The notes under the pieces were generated by a model, which made no database searches, had not been told where the DNA came from, and saw only the letters and a program-made list of their open reading frames with translations. Both the position numbers and the translations under genes were made by a program. From positions 1 to 64,000 of the forward strand of contig WFMF01000351.1 of the NCBI GenBank assembly GCA_011033025.1: a stretch of DNA of 64,000 bases. Direction: 5' to 3'. How positions within the stretch are numbered: the stretch's first letter is position 1; each line of letters begins with the position of its first letter. This document shows positions 14,143 to 25,640 of the stretch, one piece after another. This stretch comes from Beroe forskalii (lineage: Eukaryota > Ctenophora > Nuda > Beroida > Beroidae).

Positions 14143-15794
14143 CTTGTTGCTTTAGCAACCGTTGCTGTTGCTGCCAATATAGCAACCATTTATCAATTTG
14201 CAGGTATTATATCCCGTGCATTATGTTACGCTCGTATGAGCCCTTCGTTACATCACCTTATGTGTACATCGGTCGTAAGAGACTCTTGGAGCTGTGAAGT
14301 TGACCTCATCGTTGCTGATCACAAACTTGGAAAACTTCACATATTCAGTTCCTCATTAAAAGTTTTTAGACCCTATAACGTACCTGAATTATCCGTCTTA
14401 TTCCAATGTGCGCATTTAAACACCGGCCTAAGTCAGCTGCTGATATATCCTCTCAATATATGATAATACTCTGTGTATATTATTGTAACTATCCTGCTAA
14501 GCTCACTGGTCAGCTATTCCTGCTATAATAAAGGTCTCCAGATACGGGCACATATAATACTTGTACATCTTCCTTCCCCACGCAATCCAGTATCTCATAT
14601 CTCTATTAAATGCAGCATCGGATCAGCGTTAATATATATATATATCGATATATCTATCTAGATACATATTAAAATATCAACTATCCGCGGCTCCAGATTT
14701 ATGCGTATCTCGAAGCTCTTGGTACTATAATTGAGTCTTATGAGTTTTATATTTTCGTCGCTGAATTTTGAGTTCAGCTCAAAATAAATAAACTATAGCT
14801 ATAAATCTATATTGATGGTTTTGGTACGTGTATATACCGGGATATCTATTATTTGGCACGCGAGGACGCCGACACAGCTGTATATTTACGTGCGTGCTGG
14901 TCTCGTGCCTGGTAGAAGAGCGGAACTAACTGGCACATGATTTACCCTGTAAAATGATCATCCCCTGGTAGTGCACTTCGTGATACACAGCACACTTGTT
15001 TGGGTTTTTATCTTCGGGCTCTTGATTTGAAAACGGGCTGTGTGTCGTCTTCCATTCTTCATTTTGAACAATGATAATGGCGTCAATTTTAGCAACTTAT
15101 TCTTCGCATACATCATTATTTAGTCGACGCTTGTATCCCGATGCGACAGGATGATTAGGTGTGTGTTCGGAAGTTGTGACTGGTTACAGATTGGAATCAG
15201 GAACTTCCCGGCGACTGATCGAAGGATCGTGTGATTGATTGGCAGAGTTAGTGTGACTGTCCGTAAGAGGCTCCGGAGAGAAATCTATCAGGCCTGGGTC
15301 GTAACATGATGAATTTAATGACAGATCAGGGCGTTATGTAGAGATATTGTCGTGTTGTACAGCCAGAGTTGTGTGTGTGTGGCGTTGTGTAGGGATTGGT
15401 ATTTGGAATGTGTGATTTCGGGGAGGATTCAGGATGCAACTCAGGGATCGTGGCATTCTTGTGTACTACTGCGAATATGGTGGTGGAATGTTTCATGGTT
15501 CTTGTAGGTCGTTGGAATGCGGGTACTGATCGGAGACATTCCACTGATCTTCTGATCAATATGATCGAGTGTCCTATAAGTTACATATTTTGCGTTATCT
15601 CGAGTGAATATTTCAATCTCTCGTGTTAAGAATGCCATGTTTTAGTTTGCTATCTTCTCACTCATTTTCCGTTCGTGTAATATGCCGTGTTTGAGCGTGT
15701 GTGTATCACTATTTCTTGTTATAGATAACGCGTCCTAACATGCCTCTAGTTACGTGCGTCCTCTGCCCCTTGTAGGCGTTATCATTTCTTCTTG

Positions 15795-16031
15795 CATCAG
15801 TTGTTGTGTGTGCGTGTGGTCGAATCGCTGTGTTGATTGTCATTTCTTAATCTGCCATTTGGGCTAATCGTTTCGTGATTTCTCCGGAAAATTTTTTGTA
15901 AACTCGTTAAGCATATTTGATTAATCAAAGCACATTTTAAGCACATTTTTGTTAATTTAAGATTGTGTTATAACGATATTGCAGTGTTCTTAACCCTTGC
16001 CTCCCTTTGAGCTATAATACCGCGTGACACT
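15795..16031 (+). promoter_or_regulatory. Immediate 5' flank of the Hes gene
   Basis: Single-copy sequence between the duplication and the Hes start codon. About 25 bp before the ATG is a pyrimidine stretch ending in AG (CCTTGCCTCCCTTTGAG, to about 16010), which could be a 3' splice site for a 5'UTR intron or a leader. A TATA-like string (CTATAATAC) follows it, too close to the ATG to be a normal TATA box. The transcription start cannot be fixed from sequence. Confidence 0.35.
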
Positions 16032-19000
16032 ATGTATGAACCTGCCCCTGGAACTACCAAACCTGAACCCACCACACCTTCACTACCCGGATACGGAGGA
16101 CTGCAGCAACCCAGCCGGGTAAGTTAGGGGGAGTTTGTGGGGGGAATAGGGGGAGTTTGTGGGGGGAGTTTGTGGGGGGAATAGGGGGAGTTTGTGGGGG
16201 AAAAGGGGAGTTTGTGGGGGGAATAGCGGGGAGTTTGTTGGGGTATAGGGGGAGTTTGTGGGGGAATAGGGGAGTTTGTGGGGAAGAGGGGGGAGTTTGT
16301 GGGGAGTATTAGAGGAGTTGAGTGGGGAGTTTTGGGAGAATTAGTTGCAAATTTGAAAGTTCTCTAGTACAGTGTTTTAGTTGATATCTGCACTTAAACG
16401 CTGTACTTGATATCTTTGAAGTTTGCAGCTGTAATCTATTTGAGGGGATAGTTTTTCTTTGTTTTCAGTTTAAGAGAATTCCGACAAAAGGCTTTTCCAG
16501 CAAATATCCATTACTAAACGAATTGTTTAAATTTTTCCAACTGCTTTATAAGACACGCCTTGAAATTTTCAGAATATCACTCAAGAGAGTGTTAGAAAAG
16601 TGTTAAACTTAATAAATTCCTCTATTAGGACTACATACAGTAAAACTACCAAACTACTCCTTTCTAAAGGAGTTAAACACCATAAGGAGAAGGTAATAAG
16701 TCTCACGTACTGCGCCTGTTGCCTTGTTTTGTACGGAACATCTTATATAGGCGGCCGTGTGACATCAGTTCGCCTGCTTTAGTCTATGATAATGACAAAT
16801 ATACCTTTCCAACCGGCTAATTTCGAAGGTATCCCAAACCATCACCTGATTGTCAGACAAATTTCTCCGATAGCCCGTAATAAAAGCTTCAATGAAGATA
16901 TATTTTAGGCTGGGTTTTCTTTACCAACTTTGGTAAAGAGAAATATCAGTGCGGTAGATGTCATATTGAGCGAACTTAAGTTCGCTCAATATAATATCTA
17001 CCGCACTGATATTTGTCACACATTTAAAGCCATCGCGGTTCTACGAAATTTGATAGATTGCTGACACTTGTCACTCTATAAAGCTGCGAGCTGTTATATC
17101 CTTGAGGGGGTTCGTGACACGTACACCTGTGTTTGATCAAAGTGTTAGGGAATCCCATCTCCCTCCACGTACCAGCCGCATTCCTCAGCACATACCACAA
17201 TGTGACATGGCCACTTTTCTCCATAGTTCCAGGCTGTGATATAACGGCAAATATACATTATACCGCCATACCGACCAATAATAGACAGTCTGATATCTCC
17301 TATTCAACATTTTAACCATAATATAATACCTGCTCTATATCTTTTAAACTGCCTGTTTTGCGAGACCAACTCGTAGATGTGTTCACTGACCGGTTCAGCC
17401 GTACAAGTGTCAAATGTGTGTGAAGTGCTAGACTGTAAAGTGATAATGTAGTCGAATGTATCCATATAACGTGAAGTGATAAGTGCATTTTTCTCTGGCG
17501 AGAAGCTTTAGAGTTTGAGCGGTGGCCTCGCACACACTCAGAAAATATTATACTATTCGTGCAGCACGTGTGATTGTGTGGGTGTCTGCGTCCGCCGGAC
17601 TAAAGGTTTCTCTGGTATTTGGTAAGGACACGGTATTGCGAGGGTTTCATCATTAAGCAGCCGATCATAGCATATCTCTCCCTGCCACACGCTGCATTTC
17701 AGGGATTTCTTTCCGCCCTTGGAACACGCCACCCTAGGCTTTCTTCTTCTCTATTTCCATGAAACTCCCCTGTCTCCTTCAAAACTCCCTAAAATTGCAT
17801 CTTTTCCTGTTTCCACAATTCCAAAGATATATTTTCAAGTGCTCCATTATATTTGAGTAGTGGCGGGTGGCGTCCCCGGGTCTGATAAAAGTTGACCTAG
17901 GTCTTATTTTTTGCTTTTTAACTTTCTCACACCACCCGCAAACTCTGAAAAGAGTTTGTGCAGGTCACAGACCCTCACAAATAACGTCATCATCATATAT
18001 TAAAGTGGTTACTTGATGTCAAGAAATGGTCGTGTTTTCGCACGCATCTCCCTCAAAACATATTTTCCCACGCTGAGGTAATCAAATGAAGCCCCGCGTA
18101 AGCGACCTTATCTGAAGAAGCGTGTGACTGCATATATAACATCATTTAGAATTTATTAAGTAAATCCTAACGAATATGTTTATAATAATAATGATAATCG
18201 TGTCAGGACGCATTATATAATTATGAAATATTGTTTAAAAGAGTTCCAGATAATATTTTAATAAAAAGTGAGAATGATAAATTTTTGTGCGAAAATTTGA
18301 CACAAGACCAAATTCGATAAGTAATCAACTCCATAGCCCTTGTCACATAAAACAGGCACATAAGTTGTTGGGCTCCTTCAACAACCAGTATTCATTGGTC
18401 CCAAGTGACTAGCACGCGCTTTTGAGTTACGTCATTATAATAGTTTAAAGCATTAAGTTGATGACGTCACACCGTCTTCTTCTCCCCTCAACCCGTTGAA
18501 GACGAGCTTGTTATCTGTAATTGCGGGCCACGTAATACCTGTAGCGTTTCATTTCCAAATTTCATTACTCTACCAGGATAAAGCACCTGCTGGACCCATG
18601 GTCCCTTTTCATTGGTTGCAGGTTTTTGAGGTGCCCTCTGATTGGTTGTCAGTGCGCAGAAGGCCCTCCCATTGGCTCGTGACCTGTGCTCCCCGCAGTA
18701 GCCTAGGGTTAATGACTAAATCGAAGCATGGGAAAGTTTTTATCATCAGAAACATGCTTATTAAGTTTTCTTATAAATTAGATTTCACACTTAGTTACCT
18801 ACCTTGATAATTGTAAGGCATGTATTTTATGCGTACTGTAGGGCAAGCAGCACTTCGGGATTTTATTAAATTGTCAATTTTCTTATCTGCAACTTTATAA
18901 TTATGCACTGGGCTGGTAACTTGCATATTTTTGCCATTATCGAATATTATGGAATTTTAGGAATGCTACCAAAGTACCAATCCGTGTATTTTGACTGCGA

Positions 19001-22000
19001 TTATAAATTGTTCCCACGGTTATTGCTGCAAAAGCAATTAAAATTTCGCCAATAAATCGGAAATAATGCATATGGATTGGAAGAAATGATAAATGGAATT
19101 GAAGGAACTTTTCGTTGAAAAATTCCCCAAAAACTTTATATACAATCAATTAATATTTCCAAGGCGTGTCTTATATGAGATAAAATAAATCACAAGTTTT
19201 ATCCCTGAACCCCCTGACTAAACCACTTCCTCCCTCAGGCTGGCAAAGTGCCCAAACCGATCATGGAGAAACGGAGACGTGCTCGGATCAACAAATGTCT
19301 GGAAGAACTGAAAGTACTGATTCCTGATCTGACAGAGTCAGGGACACGAGTTGACAAGGCTGATGTGTTGGAAATGACTGTGGAACACCTGACGAAGATG
19401 AGGAACAAACGACGAAACCTGACTTCTAATCTCACCCCACATGGTAGGTGTTTCCATGGTTACCAGTTAATGTTTGTCAATTGTCTTCTTGGCACTGTTT
19501 TTGTGTTTTTAGAGTCGAACTCCTCTTACATTTTCTCTTTTGTTTTCCTGGAAATCACGAGGAATTCGCCCTGCCTGATTCATTAACTTCAATATATTTA
19601 TTTTCATTTACTGAAATAACATTAGGCATCCACCGTCGTCCCGTCTATAACTAAGCGTCCCCCACAATAGACCCTTTTAGTGACGTCATTATTATGTTTT
19701 TGAATAGTGAATAGATGCCTCCCACTCGCCTCCTTTTCTTTCCCATCCTATTTTACTTCTCCCTTCGCCTTCCCTGCTTCATCCCTATAGCCAGACACTC
19801 TAAATTTACACTTGATTGGATTACCTTAAACGACGGTAGGAGAGTTACAATTGTTTGAAATATGCGGCCGTGGGAAATATGGATTATTCGTCTCAGATTC
19901 CTACTCCATCCTCCACGGCACACGAATAGTAGTCGCTTCGGAGTGATGCCATTATCATAGCTTAGAATGGTGAATTGTGCATCACACTACCAGTAGTAGT
20001 AATCATTCAGTCCTACTCTTGGCTTAAGTCACAGCTAAATGGATCTACCCTTGTTATAACACAGTTAATCCAATAACTACTGAAACTCATTATCGGAACG
20101 CTAGAATTTGCCCTATAGCAACACTATCAGACCATTTGAAACAAGGAAGCTTGTTTGTTTTAGTAATTACATAACGTGCTTCAAACAAGGCCGCGAATCT
20201 TCTGAGTATTGTGTTTCGAGTTTTCACTTCTCACTGAAAAGTTATGAAAACAAGGTCATTAATTGGAACTTTAGATGATCAGGCTGACTGATATTTCACT
20301 TTCTGAACACTGATGATGATTGGTAGCCCGGCATCCTCAATTGACAACTTAAACCTATTGAAAGTGGTGTTGCTTTCAGCAGTCCATGACGTGCGCGTGT
20401 TCAGTAATTGGAACTTTATCTCCGGATCAAGCCGGTAGAATTTCCAACTTCCGGACGCTGGTTTTGATACGAATCGGAGTCCAAACTCGGACGCTGGTCC
20501 GCGGTACTCGGACGCTGGTTTCACCACTCCAGGTTCGGACATGGTCCACCTCACCCTGAGACTTGGCGGTTGTGCTTGTCTGCTTGCAAACAGCACAGGA
20601 GGCAATTAGTAAAGTAAATACTGAGTTAATTGGTCCTATCAACGCATTGCATGTGTCAGCATCGCACACAAGTAAATACTGCCCGGCAATCAAGTGGGGG
20701 AAGCCAGGCACGATAGCCGCTGTGAAGAAGCAGCAGGCGCTCTGAGATGACGTCATTATCTGGGATTACAATGGGGAGTTGATGACGTCACACCGCTTTC
20801 TACCACTAACGAGGATAAATATGTGCGTTCCGCTCCGGATAATGTCCGACTACCTTGTTAAAGACAATAATTAGTGAGGACGGTGTGCGACGGTCACGCT
20901 TTGGAGGTCGCGGCAAACGGAACATTTTGCATCATTATCAGCCACATTACCGCTCTTTGTTTGATGAGCCATTAGGCGATCACATTTACCTGTTACAACA
21001 TGAATCCGGAACGATGGTTGCTATGCAGATCTGATGGGAATATGCTGGTTGTTGAGATGACGTCATTATCAGAGATTTGAGTGGTGGATTGATGACGTAG
21101 AGGCGTCCATTTTCCGTCCTGGAGTTTAATAATTCAGTGCCGGCTACTTGTGGGGGTGGTAAAAGCATTATCCATTCTCGCATAATAATAATAATGTGGT
21201 GGTGGTTAATTAGCATTCGTTCGGTACACAAACAGTTCCCAATTAGACAGAAGGTTACCATCAGCCAATGGGGATGGCTCCTGCGTGCAGTAACCGACCA
21301 ATCAGGAGGCTGGGGTAGCACAACCCACCAATGGGGAGTCTGAGAGGGTATCATCATGGAAACCAAGGGAACAACGGTTGCTTGTGGGATGCTAATTTAA
21401 ATCCTCCATCAGACCTCTGAGTGAACTCCTTCCCACACATTCTGATGTAAAGTGTGCTCCTTTACCATAGAAACAATGACCCAGTGTGTGTCCTGGAGGT
21501 TGCTTTGAACTCGCAACTCTCTGTAACTTGTGGGCGTAACCCAGCCCTCTGATACCCCTCCATATATTCCCACATATCTGGTGTGCGAGTCACACGAATC
21601 ATAGTCGTGAGTGCCCTAGAGCACTTCTCTAGGATCCCACACAGCCACCAACGTGGCCCTCCTACTTGAACACTCAGACTTAACGGCTACTGGTCCACGG
21701 TGCGAGGTCGGCTGGGAAAGTGTGGATCTGAGGGGGGCGGGGATGGGGAGTAGGCGGGAGAGACGGATGTCATTATCAGGGATTAGAATGGTTGGTTTGT
21801 ACCATGAAACTGTCTATTGTTGGTGGGTGCCCTGCAGTGTCAGATTGATGGAAGTGTGCAGTGAGTGGTAGAAGTAATCGTGGCTACTCAGCTCCTATCT
21901 ATCATGTGATAAGGGAGGAAGAGGGGAGGATTGAAATAGATTGTGACCTTATATAACCTGGTACATGAGAAATGTAGCTTTTCCAGATCTCCTCAGTTCA

Positions 22001-23475
22001 CAACTCTTGAACCTGACAGTGACGTCTAAGCAAGTCGCCTATTTATAGTCCCCTATACGTAGTAGGGTCACGATAGAGGGCGCCAATACAGTGACGTGCA
22101 TTCTGTGTGTTTTGAATAATCGTGCAGGTCAAACTATTCCAGTAATGCTGTAAAACGTGGTTAGGTGTCGTGGGAAATTGTAGTCAAACTGTTGTAACTC
22201 TCTGATCGGGCATCTCGAAATAGTATTGAAGATAATCCCTCAAATCGCATCAACTCAAATGCCCACCCTAAATTCCACCTTTCTTCATGGATTTACCCCC
22301 TCTATATTTTACGCCTAATTTTGTTACCCATTGTATCTATTTTAATCTTCAAACCACATTCAACTTTCATTCCCCATTGCGGTAACCCCATATTCTCCAT
22401 CCCATGGTATTTTCCCACTTTTACCTCCTAATATTCCTAATATTCTAACCACCCTCTTCTTCAGTGACCCCGTACGTGGACCCTCACACTCAGTTCAAAC
22501 ACGGCTACCAGCAATGCATGGCGGAGGTAACCAAACTCCTGGTTTCCTCTAACGTGGATGAAACTGTCACCTCCAAGCTAGTGGAGCACCTAAGTAGCAG
22601 GAGCCCCGCCCCTGCCTGTAACCTGGTGACATCATCACCTGCCATGACAACCACCCTGTCACCTGCTCACTCCATGGCAACCAGTCTGTCACCCCCAGCA
22701 ACCACCACCAACGCTTCCAGAATGTCACCCGTTGCTGCTATGATGAGATCCACCAGTGTGTCACCCCTCGTTGTACCGGAGCCAGTCAGGACCGCCAAGA
22801 TACCCCACTTTACTTTGTAAGTACAGAGATTTGAGTAAAATTATAGTAATTTGAGAGTATAGAATATTTAGTTAGAATTATTTATTTTACATTTCAATTG
22901 TTGCAGTGGATATATTATGAATCTATTGAAACCTTGTAAATTCTGTAAAACTCAATTTGTTGCTGTATAATATTAACCTGTCAAGTTGGGATATATTCAA
23001 GCCACGCCAAGTTAAAGGCGCCAAGCATCAATGATTATAATCCCGTGCTAATCAATCATCCCTTGTAATATTGATCATTTCCAACTGCCACGCATTAGAA
23101 TCTGGCGTTTCGATCTCATCAATTTCCCACTCTAAACCATGATAATGACATCACTCCCAAACATCGTGTGTGATCTACGTTTCTAGCTGTATCGACTAAC
23201 CTCCTCCCCATTTCAGTACTCCTCTCCACTACGCCCAGCAACCCAACACGGTGTTCCCCTCGCCTCCCAACTCCCCCGTGGACACCTCCTCCTCCTCCAC
23301 CCCTCCTCCCTCCTCCTCCTTCGCCTCCTCCTCCTCATCTCCCCCGCAACTCTCCGACAAGACCCACCTCCTGACCCAGATGATTGACAGGACCCACCTC
23401 CTGTCAAACCTGCCCTCCATTGCCAGGAGGCCCCAGAGACCCGCTACTACCAACGTGTGGAGGCCCTGGTCTTGA
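16032..23475 (+). CDS. Hes/Hairy-type bHLH-Orange repressor
   Basis: Four exons join in phase: 16032-16118, 19239-19443, 22465-22816 and 23217-23475, giving 300 aa. Residues ~33-95 are the bHLH domain with the family-marking proline in the basic region (KPIMEKRRRARIN); residues ~106-143 are an Orange domain (FKHGYQQCMAEV...); a Ser/Pro/Thr-rich region follows; the C-terminus is WRPWS, the Groucho/TLE-recruiting tetrapeptide plus one serine. Proteins of this family repress transcription in the nucleus, commonly as Notch targets. The start gives a short 29-residue first exon ending at GTAAGT, and the first intron falls just before the basic region as in vertebrate Hes genes. The whole bHLH sits in one exon, whereas vertebrate Hes genes have an extra intron inside it. 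CSL sites, E-boxes, a cruciform and a G-rich repeat lie within the locus. Hes is preferred over Hey because Hey ends in YRPW-type motifs. Confidence 0.95.
16127..16330 (+). repeat. G-rich minisatellite in Hes intron 1
   Basis: Irregular tandem copies of GGGGGAGTTTGTGGGGG, with or without AATAG, begin 8 bp after the exon 1 donor and continue for about 200 bp. Runs of four to six G on the sense strand make G-quadruplex formation in DNA or pre-mRNA plausible. This is inferred from base composition. Confidence 0.85.
16941..17014. repeat. 74 bp loopless inverted repeat in Hes intron 1
   Basis: Arms of 37 bp (AAATATCAGTGCGGTAGATG... and its complement) match at 35 of 37 positions with no spacer; the centre is GCGAACTTAAGTTCGC. 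It could extrude as a cruciform, or fold as a long RNA hairpin in Hes pre-mRNA. A smaller hairpin (CTTTACCAACTTTGGTAAAG) lies just upstream. It is probably a small palindromic insertion. Confidence 0.9.
18429..18470. repeat. Dispersed CRE-bounded micro-element
   Basis: ACGTCATTATAA ... TTAAAG ... TTGATGACGTCAC. One end carries TGACGTCA with the element's typical spacing; the other has lost its first base (TACGTCATTATAA). It lies in Hes intron 1. Confidence 0.7.
20746..20791. repeat. Dispersed CRE-bounded micro-element
   Basis: A full-length copy: GATGACGTCATTATC at one end and TTGATGACGTCAC at the other, enclosing GGGATTACAATGGGGAG. It is one of the best copies for deriving a consensus and lies in Hes intron 2. 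Confidence 0.8.
21056..21099. repeat. Dispersed CRE-bounded micro-element
   Basis: GATGACGTCATTATCAGAG ... GTGGTGGATTGATGACGTAG, the second full copy in Hes intron 2, 310 bp from the previous one and in the same orientation. A truncated copy follows at 21766-21795. Confidence 0.8.
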
Positions 23476-23487
23476 GGGAGGAAACAA

Positions 23488-23610
23488 CACGTGGGAAGTG
23501 ACGCGCGCAGCACTGGTCACGTGATGCTACACGTGTCGTATGACGCGCGCAGCACCGGTCACGTGATGTTACACGTTTCGAATGACGCGCGCAGCACTTG
23601 ACGTAACACT
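23488..23610 (+). promoter_or_regulatory. E-box tandem repeat just after the Hes stop codon
   Basis: Starting 13 bp after the stop are CACGTG sites at 23488-23493, 23518-23523, 23530-23535 and 23560-23565. They lie in and beside a 42 bp unit (TGACGCGCGCAGCAC...) present as two full copies at 23499 and 23541 and a partial third at 23583. The first CACGTG overlaps a CSL octamer (23490-23497). Hes-family dimers bind CACGTG/CACGCG-type sites, so autorepression is possible. In the transcript this is 3'UTR. Confidence 0.6.
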
Positions 23611-23695
23611 GAACATGTTGGAATGAACGAAAGTTGAAGTGACTCTTGGAGCTATATGACGATGATAGAACAGAAACAATTAAGGACAATGAAAC

Positions 23696-23701
23696 AATAA
23701 A
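23696..23701 (+). terminator. Poly(A) signal of the Hes gene
   Basis: AATAAA about 220 bp after the Hes stop codon, followed by AT-rich sequence. It is the first canonical hexamer in the 3' flank. Confidence 0.6.
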
Positions 23702-25184
23702 GGACGATTAAGTGTATAAATTATTGGTGTGAAATGTGAATGTGATGATAATATGTATCGAATAATGAAAGAACAATTTATTCTCTTTTTTTTGTGACTG
23801 AAAAATCTTGTATTTTGTGATTTTTGTCCAAGGAGCAGGAAGCTTGGAAATAAGCCCAAACACAAGGTTTTCCTTTATTTTGACATAATTCCCCGTAAGC
23901 TTATTCCAGTATCTCTGCTTTTCAAGCCTGTGTGACGATTGAGAAACTGAAGGACGATTTTGAAGTATTATTTTGTGGTTTTACACAACTGTTTTATGTT
24001 TTGTTCCGTTTGATTAATGGCTGTAGTTGTATACATGCCTTTTTATATTTAAACCCTATGAAATTGTTTGATTGTGTCTTAAACAAGTACGGATTTGATT
24101 CTGTACATTACTCATCGAGTAACTGCAACCCATTACCCAACCCTACCAAATTAAAGCGTTAAATAGCGATCTATCCAATTTGAGTTCTACAGATTATAGC
24201 TGAAATATTGAAGGGCAGCATAATATGCTTCACAGAGTGAACTTAAATCACATTGGAAAAGTGATTTGGCAATAATTTCACTAATGGTTGACGCCCTGTA
24301 TCTAAATTTCACCCAAATTTATAAATCCAATCCCCGCACGTATATTGATAAGTGAATTCCTCGCATAGAACCACGTAAAGTTAATTAATGCCCTAGCTGA
24401 GAGCTGGAGCTGTGAAAGGTAAAACGCATGTTTTAATGACCTCTGTTTAGGGGACATTCATTCCATTCTCTGTGTTGTAAGGGACTCCACCCTGGTATAA
24501 ACCAGGGTTAATGTTTATGTGGAGATTAATTATGCGATCTCATGTCATCAGTTCGTTAGTCTAACTCCTAATAATGACGTCACTTTCAACCGCCTATAGT
24601 AGTTCCAGTGGGGCCTTTGTATTTGCACGTTATTTACAAATAACACAAAATATACTCGATATGATAATGATAAATATGGCGAGACTGTGGAGAATTTTAT
24701 TGCTAATTTGTCGAGACTCTCTGAGTGGAAATTACTGAAAATCAGTGAGAATACATGACCCCTGAAATCTGTCCAATAATGGCCGGGAAAAGCCTGATAC
24801 ATGCTATTGGACACGTGTCCTGCCTTCAAATTAGAATTTCCCAATTGTAGGTCAGTAGGTCACGACTGAGTAATAACCACCCGACTTCATGACTTGGAAG
24901 AATTCGGAAATTATGCCTGAACCCTCATGATTATACCCGAATTTTCATAATTTCAGATAATAAACAGCCGTGTTTACTGCTAGATTACGTAAGATAAATG
25001 CCCTTTAAGTTTATTAGATTATCATTATCTCGGGACCGATGGTTTTTTGAATTCTAGCAATTGCAAATATTGCTCTAAGTCTATGGTGTTGGTATCCGGA
25101 TTGGTAGCGAAAAATTTTGCACTTGAAAGTCAAAGAGAATAAAACAAACTATGTGCTCCACAATTTCAATTTGACACCACTGCC

Positions 25185-25490
25185 TCTGACAGTCTGACAC
25201 CACTTTACTCTGACTGCGTGACACCACTTTACTCTGGCAGTCTGACACAACTTTACTCTGACAGTCTGACACCACTTTACTCTGACAGTCTGACACCACT
25301 TTACTCTGACACCACTAACCACTTTACTCTGACAGCACAGTCTGACACCACTTTACTCTGACAGTCTGACACCACTTTACTCTGACAGTCTGACACCACT
25401 TTACTCTGACAGTCTGACACCACTTTACTCTGACAGTCTGACACCACTTTACTCTGACAGTCTGACACCACTTTACTCCGACAGTCTGAA
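25185..25490. repeat. 24 bp minisatellite
   Basis: About a dozen tandem copies of ACAGTCTGACACCACTTTAC plus TCTG, with a few variants (CTGCGTGACACC, TTACTCCGACAG) and one shortened unit near 25305-25330. The open frames across it merely translate the repeat. Confidence 0.95.
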
Positions 25491-25640
25491 CTGGAAGGGG
25501 GGCTTCCAAATGCTGACTTCCAAAATACAATGAAATCAAACAATGATCGCGTTTGTACGCGTATGCAGATAAAAATTTCAGAATGATTCTATTTCATCGA
25601 GGTTTCTAATGATAATTAAGCGCTACTTCAATGTTAATTA

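Larger units (their letters stand above)
11129..15794. repeat. Tandem duplication, copy 2, split by an insert
   Basis: The left part (11129-12473) matches 8139-9480 and the right part (14136-15794) matches about 9474-11124. Between them lies about 1.67 kb absent from copy 1. Copy 1 gives the empty-site state: it reads GCTAGAGATATATCTTG, and in copy 2 the insert begins after GATATAT and ends in GATATAT. The duplication therefore probably preceded the insertion. Confidence 0.9.
18065..23497. promoter_or_regulatory. Cluster of CSL/Su(H)-type sites in the Hes locus
   Basis: Seven YGTGGGAA octamers lie in introns 1-2 and just after the stop: CGTGGGAA at 18065-18072 (minus), 19011-19018 (minus), 19869-19876 (plus), 22169-22176 (plus) and 23490-23497 (plus), and TGTGGGAA at 21430-21437 (minus) and 21567-21574 (minus). 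This is the core bound by CSL (Su(H)/RBPJ), the Notch effector. A random 7.5 kb would give well under one, so Notch control of this Hes gene is a reasonable inference. Confidence 0.6.

Noticed and set aside
16010-16022. TATA box of the Hes gene
   Set aside because: Only about 15-20 bp before the start codon, too close for a standard TATA-dependent start, and it may lie within an exon after a 3' splice-like AG.
24489-24508. Short palindrome CCCTGGTATAAACCAGGG
   Set aside because: 7 bp arms with a 4 nt loop, common by chance in 64 kb and without companions.
25185-25490. CRISPR-like array
   Set aside because: Direct head-to-tail 24 bp minisatellite without unique spacers, in animal DNA.
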